Below, piece after piece: positions 40,038 through 49,303 of a DNA stretch of 64,000 nt; positions within the stretch are counted from its first letter, which is position 1; each line of letters begins with the position of its first letter. Source of the stretch: AC-32 sp963754265 (lineage in GTDB: Bacteria > Actinomycetota > Thermoleophilia > Gaiellales > Gaiellaceae); the NCBI GenBank assembly GCA_963754265.1, contig CAVWFB010000003.1, positions 62,001-126,000 of the forward strand, given 5' to 3'. A model generated the notes under the pieces. It made no database searches and had not been told where the DNA came from. It saw nothing but the letters and a program-made list of their open reading frames with translations. Position numbers and translations under genes: made by a program.

Positions 40038-41399
40038 GTGGACGAGCGCACGCCTTCGTGGGGAATCACGCCGGTGCCCGAGCGCTTGCGGGTGCTCGGG
40101 CTCCTCGACCTGACGCTGCTCTGGGGCAACCTGTCGGTGAGCCTGCTGGTGATCGTCGCCGCAGCGGGGCTCGTGCCGATGCTCTCGCTCAAGCAGGCGA
40201 TGTTGGCGATCGTGATCGGCGCGGTCGCCGGCAACATCCTGCTCGGGCTCGCGGCAATGATCGGCGCCGACGGGCGGGTGCCGGGGATGGTGTTGCTGCG
40301 CGCACCCCTGGGACGCCGCGGCTCGTACGCGCCGACCGTCCTCAACGTGGCGCAGAACCTCGGCTGGTCGACCTTCGAGCTGATCATCATCTCGACGGCG
40401 GCCGCGGCGCTCTCCCAGCGCGTCTTCGGCTTCGAGGCCCGCTGGCTCTGGGCGCTCGTGTTCGGCGCCGTGTCGCTCGCGCTCGGGCTGCTCGGCCCGA
40501 TCGGGTTCGTCCGGCGCTACCTGAAGAAGTTCGCCGTCTGGGCGGTTGCTGCCTCGATCGTCTACCTGACCTGGTGGGCGCTCGACAAGGCGAACCTGCA
40601 CGCGCTCTGGGACACCGGCGGAACCGGCGGGGTCTCAATCGGCCAGGGCGTCGACCTCGTGATCGCGAACATCGTCTCCTGGACGCCGCTCGCGGCCGAT
40701 TACACACGCTTCGCCCGCGACCGCCGCAGCGCCTTCTTCGGCGCCGGGGTCGGCTACCTGCTGCCGACGCTCTGGTGCTTCGGGCTCGGGTCCCTGCTGG
40801 TGCTCTCGCGCGACCTGAGCGAGCCGTCGCAGATCCCGACCGCGGTCGCGAGTGGGAGCGCCCTTGCCGTCGTCGCGCTGCTGATGCTGACCGTCGACGA
40901 GAGCGACGAGGCGTTCGCGGACATCTACTCGACAGCGGTATCGCTCCAGAACTTCCTGCCCGGGGTCTCCCAGCGGCTCCTGATCGTGATCGTCGCCGTG
41001 ACCGCGACCGGCGGGGCGATCGTGATCAACCTGGGCAACTACCTGACCTTCCTCTACTTGCTCGGTTCGGTGTTCGTGCCCCTGTTCGCGGTACTGCTCG
41101 CGGACTGGCTGGTGCGCGGCGCCCACTACACGGAGCGAGACATCTTCGACGCGCCGTCGGTGCGCATCGAGCGGCTCGTGGCGTGGGTGGTCGGGTTTGG
41201 CCTCTACCAGTGGCTCTCGCCGCAGGGCCCGAGTTGGTGGACCGACCTGGTGGAGCACGTGAACCCCGGACACGCCCGGCTGACGGCCTCGCTGCCGAGC
41301 TTCGCCGTCGCCTTCAGCCTGACGATGCTCGCGGCGTGGATAGATTCGCTGCGTGCGGCCGCTCGCAGTCGTCGGGAACCTCTCGCGCGACCTCGTTGA
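40038..41399 (+). CDS. NCS1 family purine/pyrimidine permease
   Basis: A 453-residue transporter with about 12 transmembrane helices. The opening WGITPVPERLRVLGLLDLTL and VLNVAQNLGWSTFELIII, together with IVSWTPLAADYTRFARD, are typical of NCS1 cytosine, allantoin and hydantoin carriers. The C-terminus overlaps the following sugar-kinase gene by 47 bases. Substrate and kinase may belong together, for example nucleoside uptake and phosphorylation. Confidence 0.87.
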   Translation: MDERTPSWGITPVPERLRVLGLLDLTLLWGNLSVSLLVIVAAAGLVPMLSLKQAMLAIVIGAVAGNILLGLAAMIGADGRVPGMVLLRAPLGRRGSYAPTVLNVAQNLGWSTFELIIISTAAAALSQRVFGFEARWLWALVFGAVSLALGLLGPIGFVRRYLKKFAVWAVAASIVYLTWWALDKANLHALWDTGGTGGVSIGQGVDLVIANIVSWTPLAADYTRFARDRRSAFFGAGVGYLLPTLWCFGLGSLLVLSRDLSEPSQIPTAVASGSALAVVALLMLTVDESDEAFADIYSTAVSLQNFLPGVSQRLLIVIVAVTATGGAIVINLGNYLTFLYLLGSVFVPLFAVLLADWLVRGAHYTERDIFDAPSVRIERLVAWVVGFGLYQWLSPQGPSWWTDLVEHVNPGHARLTASLPSFAVAFSLTMLAAWIDSLRAAARSRREPLARPR

Positions 41400-42150
41400 C
41401 GGGTCACCGCCCCGGGCCGGGGGTGCTCCCTTCCACGCGGCGCGCGCGCTGCGCGTGCTCGGCAAGCCGGCTCTCGTCGGGGCGAAGTGCGCCGATTCCG
41501 ACCGCGACTCGCTGCTGACCCCACTCGTGCGGCTCGGGCTGCCGGTGCTCTGGCGCGGCGGCTCCTCGACTGCGGCGTTCTCGTTCCGCTACGAGGGCGA
41601 CCGCCGCGTGATGGTCGTCGAGGCGCTCGGCGATCCCTGGGGCCCGGCCGACCTGTACGGGCTCGAGCGGGCGGACTGGGTGCACGTCGGGGCGCTTGCT
41701 CGCTCGGACTTTCCCGCCGAGACACTGGCGGAGCTGGGTCGCGACCGGCGCGTCTCGTTCGACGGCCAGGGCCTCGTCCGGCCCGAGCGCACCGGCCCGC
41801 TGCAGCTCGACGCGGCCTACGACCCGGAGGTGCTGCGCCACGTGTCGATCCTCAAGCTCGCCGAGGAGGAGGCGCGGACGCTCGTCGGCGAGCCGGACGA
41901 GAGCGCGCTGCGCTCGCTCGGCGTGCCGGAGGTCGTGGTCACGCTCGGCTCCGAGGGCTCGCTCGTGCTCGCCGACGGGAAGCTGGAGAAGGTTCCCGCG
42001 CAGGCGGCGGGCGAGGTCGATCCCACCGGTGCAGGCGACGCGTTCTCGGCCGTCTACCTTGCTTCGCGCTCGAGCGGGCACGCCCCGGCGGCGGCCGCGC
42101 GGAGGGCGACCGCGCTCGTGGCCGGCCTGCTGGCGCGCCGGATCCCGTGA
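41353..42150 (+). CDS. PfkB/ribokinase-family carbohydrate or nucleoside kinase
   Basis: A 265-residue kinase with a ribokinase fold. The N-terminus LAVVGNLSRDLVDG, the mid-protein ILKLAEEEARTLVGE and the C-terminal anion hole and catalytic Asp in DPTGAGDAFSAVYLA are diagnostic. It is shorter than most ribokinases (about 300). The start is GTG inside the permease gene. The phosphorylated substrate is uncertain; the permease suggests a nucleoside. Confidence 0.85.
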   Translation: MRPLAVVGNLSRDLVDGSPPRAGGAPFHAARALRVLGKPALVGAKCADSDRDSLLTPLVRLGLPVLWRGGSSTAAFSFRYEGDRRVMVVEALGDPWGPADLYGLERADWVHVGALARSDFPAETLAELGRDRRVSFDGQGLVRPERTGPLQLDAAYDPEVLRHVSILKLAEEEARTLVGEPDESALRSLGVPEVVVTLGSEGSLVLADGKLEKVPAQAAGEVDPTGAGDAFSAVYLASRSSGHAPAAAARRATALVAGLLARRIP

Positions 42151-42533
42151 GGGCGCTCGTCCAGACGGTCGACGGCGTCTTCGAGGTCGACCTCGCCGAG
42201 GAGGAAGTGCTCGGCTCCGTCGAAGGCGAGATCCGGCCGGAGCGGCTCGAGATCCCGTTGCCGCTCTTCGTCGCCGGTGCAGCCACCGGATCCACCGTGG
42301 TCGCCGTGATCGACAGGCGCCCGCCCCTCGTGGTGTCGAACGACGCGGGCCGCACGTGGCGGGAGTCCGGCGGAGGCCTGCCGCCGGGCCGAGCGGTCGC
42401 GGTCGCCGACGACGACCCCGACCTGATGCTCTACGCGGCCCGCAACCGCCTCTACCTCTCCGAGGACGGGGGTCGCTTCTGGCGGGCCCTTGTAGTCGAG
42501 CTGCCCGAGATCCGAGCCGTCGCCTTCACGTGA
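42147..42533 (+). CDS. small beta-propeller-like protein with Asp-box (BNR) repeats
   Basis: A 128-residue protein coupled by GTGA to the kinase gene. Two Asp-box motifs can be seen, VSNDAGRTWRESGGG and LSEDGGRFWRAL (SxDxGxxW), as found in sialidase-like propellers. It is far too short for a full propeller, so it would need to oligomerise or act as a fragment. No signal peptide. Function unknown. Confidence 0.62.
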   Translation: MRALVQTVDGVFEVDLAEEEVLGSVEGEIRPERLEIPLPLFVAGAATGSTVVAVIDRRPPLVVSNDAGRTWRESGGGLPPGRAVAVADDDPDLMLYAARNRLYLSEDGGRFWRALVVELPEIRAVAFT

Positions 42534-42551
42534 GATCCAAGTAACAGACTG

Positions 42552-43400
42552 TTATCGAAGCCTGAACTCGCCGCGCGCCACGATCACTGCCGAGCCGCCG
42601 ACCTCTACCCGCTCGAGCTGCTCGGCCGAGCCGTCGGCGCGCGCGTAGAGCAGCGAGGGCCTCCCGATCTCGGTGCCCTGGGAGATCTCGATCTCCTCGC
42701 CGAAGCCGATCCGCCCGTGGCGGGCGGCGTGGACGGCGAGTGGGCCCGCCGCCGAGCCGGTCGCCGGGTCCTCCGCGAAGCCGCCGCCCGGGCTGAACAT
42801 GCGCGTCTTCCAACGTGTGCCCGACCCGGTGATGCAGTTGATGCCGAGTACGGCCGGAGCACCGGCAAGCGCCGAGAAATCGGGTCTCAGCGCGGCCACC
42901 TCGTCCTCGGAGCCCAGCGTCACGTAGACGTGGTGCATGCCGTTGTCGTAGAGCTCGACCGGGAGCTCCGAGCGCTCGACTCCGAGCCCGGCGAGCACGA
43001 CGGCCTCGTCCTCGTAGGCCCTCCAGGTCGGGAGCGGCTGCTCCATCCGGCCGAAGACGATCCGGTCCTGCTCGCGCTCGAGCGCCACCGGCACGACGCC
43101 GGCCTTCGTCTCGAGCCGGATCTCCGGCAGCTGCATCGGCCCGGCGAGCACGAACGCGCAGCCGAGCGTCGGGTGTCCGGCGAACGGAATCTCGTCACTG
43201 GGGGTGAAGATCCGCATCAACGCGTGCCCGTCCCCCTCCGCCGGGAGCACGAAGACGCTCTCGCTGAACTTCATCTCTCGCGCAAGGTCCTGCATCTCGT
43301 CGTCCTCGAGCCCGCGCGCGTCGGTGAACACGGCGAGCTGGTTGCCGGTCAGCGGGCGGTCGGTGAACACGTCGGCGATGACGTAGCGGAAGGTGCGCAC
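42552..43400 (-). CDS. PhzF family isomerase-like protein
   Basis: A 282-residue protein of the diaminopimelate-epimerase-like PhzF fold: VIADVFTDRPLTGNQLAVF at the start, the catalytic Glu in MKFSESVFVLP, PFAGHPTLGCAFVL, and the second-half FAEDPATGSAAGPLAVH. PhzF itself acts in phenazine synthesis, but no phenazine genes are present. Most genomic PhzF proteins have unknown substrates. The start is GTG; it is divergent from citrate synthase with 23 bp between. Confidence 0.88.
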   Translation of the reverse strand: MRTFRYVIADVFTDRPLTGNQLAVFTDARGLEDDEMQDLAREMKFSESVFVLPAEGDGHALMRIFTPSDEIPFAGHPTLGCAFVLAGPMQLPEIRLETKAGVVPVALEREQDRIVFGRMEQPLPTWRAYEDEAVVLAGLGVERSELPVELYDNGMHHVYVTLGSEDEVAALRPDFSALAGAPAVLGINCITGSGTRWKTRMFSPGGGFAEDPATGSAAGPLAVHAARHGRIGFGEEIEISQGTEIGRPSLLYARADGSAEQLERVEVGGSAVIVARGEFRLR

Positions 43401-43423
43401 GGGCCGACGATAGCCTTGCGCGC

Positions 43424-44488
43424 GTGCCGAAGAAGTCTGTGCAGCTTTCCGGGGTCGTCGTCGCCGAGTCGGCGATCTGCTCGATCGACCCCGACGAGGG
43501 CGTCCTCATGTACCGCGGCTACGACATCGCGGAGCTCGCGGAGCGCTCGACCTACGAGGAGACTGCGTTGCTGCTCCTCGACGGCGACGTGCCCTCCTCG
43601 GAAGCGCTCGAAGCGTTCCGGCGCGAGCTCGCGGACCTGCGCGAGCTGCCGGCGGAGACCGAGGAGGCGATCGACCGGCAGGCCGGGGAAGCGGCGCCGA
43701 TGGACGTGCTCCGCACCGCGGTCTCGACGCTGCGCGAGACAACGCCGGCGCAGCTGATCTCGCAGCTGCCGACGATCGTCGCCCGCTACCACCGGCGGCG
43801 CGAGGGCCTGGAGCCGGTCGCTCCCGACGCCTCCCTCACCTACTCGGAGAACTTCCTCTCGATGCTGCACGGCTCGCGGCCGAGCGAGCGCGACGCGCGC
43901 GCATTCGACGTGGCCATGATCCTGCACGCCGAGCACGAGCTGAACGCGTCGACCTTCGCCGCGCGCGTGGTGGCGGGCACGGGCGCGGATCTGACGGCGG
44001 CGGTGGTCGCCGCGATCGCCGCCCTCAGCGGGCCTCTGCACGGCGGCGCGAACGAGGCGGCAATGGCCCTGTTCGAGCGAATCGGCTCGGCAGATCGCGC
44101 TCCGGGCGACGTGCGGGAAGCACTCGAGCGGGGTGAAAGGCTCTACGGCTTCGGCCATCCGCTCTACCGCGCCTACGACCCACGCGCCCTGATCCTCAAG
44201 CGCATCTCGCAGGAGCTCTCCGAGGACGCCGGCGAGCCGAACTGGTACGCGATCACCGAGGCGACCGAGCGCACCGTCTTCGAGGAAAAGGGCCTCTACC
44301 CGAACGTCGACCTCTACTCGGGCTCGGTCTACCGCTACCTCGGCGTTCCGAACGACCTCTTCACGCCGCTCTTCGCTGCCAGCCGCGTCGTGGGTTGGTC
44401 GGCGCACGTGCTCGAGCAGCAGGCCGACAACAAGATCATCAGGCCCTCAGCCGAGTACGTCGGCGAGCCTCGCCGCGAATTCCCCTAA
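43424..44488 (+). CDS. citrate synthase family protein (citrate/2-methylcitrate synthase)
   Basis: A 354-residue enzyme that condenses an acyl-CoA with oxaloacetate. Catalytic residues are placed in SGPLHGGANEAAM (His), YGFGHPLYRAYDPRA (His) and YPNVDLYSGSVY (Asp). The N-terminus SAICSIDPDEGVLMYRGYDI is that of the short Gram-positive type. It may serve the TCA cycle or methylcitrate cycle; no prpB/prpD is nearby. The start is GTG. Confidence 0.92.
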   Translation: MPKKSVQLSGVVVAESAICSIDPDEGVLMYRGYDIAELAERSTYEETALLLLDGDVPSSEALEAFRRELADLRELPAETEEAIDRQAGEAAPMDVLRTAVSTLRETTPAQLISQLPTIVARYHRRREGLEPVAPDASLTYSENFLSMLHGSRPSERDARAFDVAMILHAEHELNASTFAARVVAGTGADLTAAVVAAIAALSGPLHGGANEAAMALFERIGSADRAPGDVREALERGERLYGFGHPLYRAYDPRALILKRISQELSEDAGEPNWYAITEATERTVFEEKGLYPNVDLYSGSVYRYLGVPNDLFTPLFAASRVVGWSAHVLEQQADNKIIRPSAEYVGEPRREFP

Positions 44489-44655
44489 CGGACGCGGAGC
44501 TTGCGCTTAGAGGCCCGTGCGGTTGCCCCCTGAAGGTGACCGTATGACGATCCCGGTGCGAAGGACACGACCCACTGCCGCCCAGACTGTCGGCGCCGGC
44601 CGGCTCCGGTCAACTTCTTAGCCGGAAAGCGTATTGGTGCCCAAGCGTGGCCACT

Positions 44656-45066
44656 ATGCTCCGCCGCGTGCAGCTCTACCTCGTACGCCATGCGGAGGCT
44701 GCCGACGGCGAGCCCGACGAGCTCCGGCCGCTGACCGCCGAGGGCCGCGAGACCGCCCGCGCGCTCGGCGAGCGGCTCGCAAAGGAGGGCGTGCAGCCCG
44801 ACGCGGTGCTGACGAGCCCGCTCCTCCGGGCGCGCGAGACCGGGCAGGAGCTGGCCCGGCCGGCAGGCATCGAGGCCGAGCCCGACGAGCGGCTCGCGCC
44901 GGGCGCGACCGCCGCCGCCGTCAGGGCTGCCGCGGGCGAGCGCGGCACCATCGTGGTCGTCGTCGGTCACCAGCCCGACTGCTCACAGATCGCCGCGGCG
45001 CTCACGGGCGGCCCGGAGCCCGCGTTCCCGCCGGGCGGCATGGTCGCGATCGACCTTTCTGAATGA
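44656..45066 (+). CDS. SixA-like histidine phosphatase
   Basis: A 136-residue phosphoglycerate-mutase-like phosphatase. The catalytic RHG variant is seen in YLVRHAEAADGEP, with the second His in VVVGHQPDCSQIAAAL and an ADAVLTSPLLRARET-like region (DAVLTSPLLRARETGQEL). SixA proteins remove phosphate from histidine on signalling proteins. I use the ATG (MLRRVQLY); a GTG three codons upstream is possible. It overlaps the ABC ATPase gene by four bases (ATGA). Confidence 0.87.
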   Translation: MLRRVQLYLVRHAEAADGEPDELRPLTAEGRETARALGERLAKEGVQPDAVLTSPLLRARETGQELARPAGIEAEPDERLAPGATAAAVRAAAGERGTIVVVVGHQPDCSQIAAALTGGPEPAFPPGGMVAIDLSE

Positions 45067-45914
45067 ACGCGATCGCCGTCCGCGACCTGCGGAAGTCCTA
45101 CGGCGCGCTCGAGGCGGTGGGCGGAATCAGCTTCGAAGTCGCGCGCGGCGAGGTGTTCGGGCTGCTCGGCCCCAACGGTGCGGGCAAGACGACCACTGTC
45201 GAGATTCTCGAGGGCTACAGGAAGCGCGACGCCGGCGAGGTCGAGGTCCTCGGCTCGGACCCGGCAACGGCGGACGGTGCCTGGCGCGAGCGGATCGGCG
45301 TGGTTCTCCAGTCCTCGGCGATGTACGAGACGCTCAGCGTCGCGGAGATGCTCGGCGTCTTCGCGGGCTACTACCGCCGGCCGCGGCCGCTGGACGAGGT
45401 GGTCGCGCTCGTCGGCCTGGAGGACCAGCGCGACACCCGCGTGCGCCGACTCTCCGGCGGGCAGCGCCGCCGACTCGACCTCGGCCTCGCGCTCGTCGGC
45501 GACCCCGAGCTGATCTTCCTTGACGAGCCCACGACGGGCTTCGACCCGGGCGCGAGGCGCCGCGCCTGGGAGACGATCCGCGGGCTGCGCAGCCTCGGCA
45601 AGACGATCCTGCTCACCACGCACTACCTCGACGAGGCCGAGCAGCTCGCCGACCGCGTCGCCGTCCTGCGGCACGGGGAGATCGTCGCCTCGGGCCCACC
45701 CGCCGAGCTCACCGGAACCGCGCGCCAGACGGAGATCCGCTACCGCGAGAACGGCCGCGAGGTCGTGCTCCACACCGACGAGCCGACGCGGCTGCTGCAC
45801 GAGCTGACCGAGCAGGCGCTCGGCCAGGGACGGGAGCTCGAAGGGCTACTCGTCCGCAGGCCGACCCTCGAGGAGGTCTACCTCTCGCTGACCGAGGAGG
45901 CCGAGGCGCGATGA
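45063..45914 (+). CDS. ABC transporter ATP-binding protein (exporter type)
   Basis: A 283-residue ATPase with Walker A LLGPNGAGKTTTVE, Q-loop VLQSSAMYETLS, signature RLSGGQRRRLDLG, Walker B LIFLDEPTTGFDP and H-loop LTTHYLDEAEQ. The class resembles DrrA/CcmA drug and lipid exporters. It is coupled by ATGA overlaps to both the SixA-like gene and the permease gene. The transported compound is not known. Confidence 0.93.
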   Translation: MNAIAVRDLRKSYGALEAVGGISFEVARGEVFGLLGPNGAGKTTTVEILEGYRKRDAGEVEVLGSDPATADGAWRERIGVVLQSSAMYETLSVAEMLGVFAGYYRRPRPLDEVVALVGLEDQRDTRVRRLSGGQRRRLDLGLALVGDPELIFLDEPTTGFDPGARRRAWETIRGLRSLGKTILLTTHYLDEAEQLADRVAVLRHGEIVASGPPAELTGTARQTEIRYRENGREVVLHTDEPTRLLHELTEQALGQGRELEGLLVRRPTLEEVYLSLTEEAEAR

Positions 45915-46660
45915 GGCTCCTCTGGCACGAGGTCAAGGCCGAGCTGCTGCTCTACACGCGCAGCCGCGAGCTCGCGTTCTTCACCTTCCTCTTGCCGATG
46001 ATCTTCTTCGTCCTGCTCGGCTCCACCTACGGGAACGACACGGTCGACGGCGTCAAGGGATCGAGGTTCCTCGAGGCGGGGATGATCGGGTACGGCGCGA
46101 TCTCGATCGCCTTCGCGGGCCTCGCGATCGTGCTCGTGATCCGGCGAGAGAACGGGATCCTCAAACGCCTCCGGGCGACGCCGCTGCCGGCCTGGGCCTA
46201 CATCTCGGCTCTGCTGTCGGCGTTTCTGCTCGCCTTCGCGGTCGAGGTCGTGGGAATCATCCTCCTCGGCCGGGTGCTCTTCGGGATCCCCGTGCCTGAT
46301 CACCTCGGCTCGCTCGCGCTCGCGCTGCTGCTCGGCGCGGTCGCGTTCTGCGGCCTCGGAGTCGGCTTGACGGCGGTCATCCGCAGCGCCGAGGGCGCCT
46401 CGGCGGTCGTGAACGCGATCTACCTGCCCGCGGCCTTCCTCGCGGGCGCCTTCTTCTCGCCTCGCCACTTTCCCCAGGTGCTCCGCGCGATCGCGGACGT
46501 GCTGCCGCTGACGTACTTCCTCCGGCTCGTGCGCAACGTGATGCTGCACGGCCACGAGATCTGGACCCAGGGCACGAACGTCGCCGTGATCACGGCCTGG
46601 GGCGCGGTCGGCGTGGTCGTCGCGCTGCGGTATTTCCGCTGGGAGCCGCACGAGGGTTAG
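45911..46660 (+). CDS. ABC-2 type transporter permease
   Basis: A 249-residue membrane protein with six helices and the ABC-2 pattern: N-terminal cytoplasmic region then FTFLLPMIFFVLLGSTYG, NGILKRLRATPLPAWAYI and a late YLPAAFLAGAFFSPRHFPQ. It pairs with the preceding ATPase to form a homodimeric exporter. Its start lies within the ATPase stop. Confidence 0.9.
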   Translation: MRLLWHEVKAELLLYTRSRELAFFTFLLPMIFFVLLGSTYGNDTVDGVKGSRFLEAGMIGYGAISIAFAGLAIVLVIRRENGILKRLRATPLPAWAYISALLSAFLLAFAVEVVGIILLGRVLFGIPVPDHLGSLALALLLGAVAFCGLGVGLTAVIRSAEGASAVVNAIYLPAAFLAGAFFSPRHFPQVLRAIADVLPLTYFLRLVRNVMLHGHEIWTQGTNVAVITAWGAVGVVVALRYFRWEPHEG

Positions 46661-46690
46661 GTTCGCGGCCGAGCGGTAATACGATTTGCA

Positions 46691-47038
46691 ATGAGGGGCG
46701 AGCCGCAGATCGCCTTCTGCCTGCGAGAGGCCGAACCGGCAGGGGTCCAGGTCCGGGTCAACTTCGGCGTCTTCGCAGGGAGGAGAGCAACTCCCGCCGA
46801 GATCGACGAGCTCGCCAAGGCGCTCCTGCCCAAGGTGGGCGAGGTCGCGATCGTGGCCGAGGAGCGCCACGAGATCAGCGGGGACAGCGAGGTCTCCCTG
46901 AATCAGGTGCGGGTCGAGATCTCGTCCGACCAGCTGCCCGACGACGAGCACGAGCTCGACGTCATGTGCGGCCGGCTCGTCGAGGCATCCGAGGCCTGGG
47001 CGCGCTCGTGCTTCGCCGAGCGGGCGACAGAGGTCTAG
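46691..47038 (+). CDS. hypothetical protein
   Basis: A 115-residue soluble protein; VQVRVNFGVFAGRRATPAEI opens it and HELDVMCGRLVEASEAWARS closes it. Homologues of this kind occur near ABC transporters and class III aminotransferases in related organisms as far as I recall, without known role. Its stop shares CTAG with the convergent aminotransferase gene. Confidence 0.6.
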   Translation: MRGEPQIAFCLREAEPAGVQVRVNFGVFAGRRATPAEIDELAKALLPKVGEVAIVAEERHEISGDSEVSLNQVRVEISSDQLPDDEHELDVMCGRLVEASEAWARSCFAERATEV

Positions 47039-48426
47039 GCGCGCATCAGGCGCCGCCGCGGCGTCCGGCCCGCCCGGGCCGCGCCGAGGGCGAAGCGAAC
47101 CAGTGCGCGCGGCATCCGCTCGGCACGCGTGATCGTCTCCTCGAGGGCAGAGACGAACCAGTCGAGGTCGTCCTCGGTGACCACGAGCGGCGGCAGCGCC
47201 TTGACGACGTTCAGCCCGTGGCCGGCGACCTGGCTCAGGATGCGGTGGTCGCGGAAGAGCGGGACGACCACGAGCTGCGAGAACAGCCCGGGCTGGATCC
47301 GCTCGAGCAGCTTCCACGTCCGCGAGCCGCCGGGCGGCTCCTCGAACTCGATCGCCCACATCAGGCCGAGGCCGCGCACGTCGCGAACCACCTCCGAGCG
47401 CTCGACCAGAGGCCTCGTCCGCTCGAGCAGCTGCTCGCCGAGGCGGGCCGAGCGCTCGACCAGGCCCTGCTCGTCGAGTTCCCGCAGCGTCGCCAGCCCG
47501 GCCACCATCGCCAGGTCGTTGGGCGCGAAGGTCGAGCCGTGGCTGACGGCGTTCGGTAGCGAGTCGAAGACCCCGTCGTAGACCTGCGCGCTCATCAGCA
47601 GGGCCCCGACGGGCACGTAGCCGCCCGAGAGCGACTTCGCGACGGTGACGAGGTCCGGCTCCAGCCCCCAGTGCTCGAGCGCGAGCATCCGCCCGGTGCG
47701 GCCGAGCCCGGTCTGCACCTCGTCGACGCAGAAGAGCGTCCCGTAGCGGCGGCAAAGCTCCTGCGCCCCTTCGAGGTATCCCGCCGGCGCGACGTTCACG
47801 CCCTTGCCCTGCACCGGCTCGACGATGAACACCGCAACGTCCTCCCGGGCGAGCTCGTGCTCCAGTGCACGAAGATCGTTCCAGGGCACCCGCTCGAAGC
47901 CGGGCAGCAGCGGGCCGAAGCGCGCCGTGAACTCCGGGCTCGCGTTGGCCGACAGCGCGCCGAGGGTGAGACCGTGGAAGCCGTGCTCGGCGGACAGCAC
48001 CCGTGAACGGCCGGTCGCCGCGCGGCCGAGCTTGAGCGCCGCCTCGACCGCCTCGGCGCCGGAGCTCGTGAAGAGCGCGCGCTCCAGGCGCGCCGGCGCC
48101 CGGCGCAAGAGCTCCTCGGCCAGGAGCGCCGGGAGCACGTCGACCCCGAGCTGCACCGATCCCGGCCGGCGGAGCTCCAGCGCCTCGACGAGCGCCTCGC
48201 GAATCCGTGGGTTGTTCCGCCCGACGTTGAACATGCCGAACCCGCCGAGCACGTCCAGATAGCGGTTGCCGTCGGAGTCCCAGAGGTACGCGCCCTCGGC
48301 GCGGTCCCAGCGCCGGTCGAAGCCGATCGTCCGCAGCAGCCGCACGAACTGCGGGTTGATCGTCTGCGCGTGGAGGTCGAGCGCCTCGGCGCCCCGTTCC
48401 TCGACGAGCTCGCTCAGCCAGCCCAC
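47035..48426 (-). CDS. class III pyridoxal-phosphate aminotransferase
   Basis: A 463-residue fold-type I aminotransferase. The phosphate-binding SSGAEAVEAALKLGRAATG, the cofactor Asp in LFCVDEVQTGLGRTG and the Schiff-base Lys in VTVAKSLSGGYVPVGALL are visible. A C-terminal Arg-rich tail of about 25 residues is unusual. Ornithine, acetylornithine and 4-aminobutyrate enzymes belong here, so the substrate remains open. Confidence 0.9.
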   Translation of the reverse strand: MGWLSELVEERGAEALDLHAQTINPQFVRLLRTIGFDRRWDRAEGAYLWDSDGNRYLDVLGGFGMFNVGRNNPRIREALVEALELRRPGSVQLGVDVLPALLAEELLRRAPARLERALFTSSGAEAVEAALKLGRAATGRSRVLSAEHGFHGLTLGALSANASPEFTARFGPLLPGFERVPWNDLRALEHELAREDVAVFIVEPVQGKGVNVAPAGYLEGAQELCRRYGTLFCVDEVQTGLGRTGRMLALEHWGLEPDLVTVAKSLSGGYVPVGALLMSAQVYDGVFDSLPNAVSHGSTFAPNDLAMVAGLATLRELDEQGLVERSARLGEQLLERTRPLVERSEVVRDVRGLGLMWAIEFEEPPGGSRTWKLLERIQPGLFSQLVVVPLFRDHRILSQVAGHGLNVVKALPPLVVTEDDLDWFVSALEETITRAERMPRALVRFALGAARAGRTPRRRLMRA

Positions 48427-48433
48427 GCCGGAA

Positions 48434-49303
48434 TTATCGCCACACGCCGATGAGCACGCCGCCTGCCACGATCAGTCCCGCGCCGAGCACGAGCCGGCGC
48501 CCAACGAGCTCGCTCCGCCGCAGGAACAGCGACGCGAAGAGGACGCCCCAGAGCGACTCGGTCGCGACAAGCGGCGCGACGACGCTCACCCGACCGCGGT
48601 AGTACGCCTCGAAGAGGGCCGCGTACGAGAGGCCGAAGAGCAGGCCCGCGGGGAGAAAGACGCGGATCGTCTGCCCGAAGCCGGTCGACCAGCCGCGGCC
48701 GCGGGTGGCGAGCAGGTAGAGCGTGATCGTCCCCGCGCCCGCGAGCAGCGTCACCGGTGCGGTGACGAGCGCATGCGCGTCGGTGTGGCCGGCCAGCCAG
48801 CGGAGCAGGTTGTCGCGGATCGCGAACATGACCGTCGCGGCGACGGCGAAGACGATCCCGAGGCGCTTGAAGTCCTCCGGCCGCACCCGCTCCCCCGCCA
48901 GGGCGACCCCGCCGGCCACGATCAGCGCCGCTCCGATTAGAAGCGGCCCCTGCAGAGGCTCGTTCAGAACGATGAGCGCGAGCGCCACCGAGGCGAGGGG
49001 CGCCGTGCCCATCAACACCGCGGTCCGGGCCGCGCCGGCGTCGCGCACCGCGTGTGTGAACAGCACCTGCGACAGCCCGGGCGCGAGAGCGCCGGCGAGC
49101 AGGAACGGCCAGAGATCCGAGCTGTGGAGGCTCTCGCCTGCGCTGGCGACGATCCCGATCGCGAGGGTGACGCCAAGTGCCACTGTGGTCGTCGCCAGGG
49201 CTCCGAGGACGGGGTCGTTGGTGCGCCTCAACGCAAAGCGGATCGCCACCGCCATGGCGCCGAACAGCGCCGCCGAGGCGCACGCCAGCAGGACGGCGAG
49301 CAC
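48434..49303 (-). CDS. EamA/DMT family transporter
   Basis: A 289-residue drug/metabolite transporter with ten predicted helices in two EamA repeats (for example LACASAALFGAMAVAIRFAL and later LFGLSYAALFEAYYRG). The start is GTG and directly abuts the XdhC gene (0 bp). It may export a purine or other nitrogen compound, but this is only context. Confidence 0.87.
   Translation of the reverse strand: MLAVLLACASAALFGAMAVAIRFALRRTNDPVLGALATTTVALGVTLAIGIVASAGESLHSSDLWPFLLAGALAPGLSQVLFTHAVRDAGAARTAVLMGTAPLASVALALIVLNEPLQGPLLIGAALIVAGGVALAGERVRPEDFKRLGIVFAVAATVMFAIRDNLLRWLAGHTDAHALVTAPVTLLAGAGTITLYLLATRGRGWSTGFGQTIRVFLPAGLLFGLSYAALFEAYYRGRVSVVAPLVATESLWGVLFASLFLRRSELVGRRLVLGAGLIVAGGVLIGVWR

Noticed and set aside
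42552..43400. A phenazine biosynthesis gene
   Set aside because: PhzF-fold proteins are common outside phenazine pathways and no other phz genes occur in the window.
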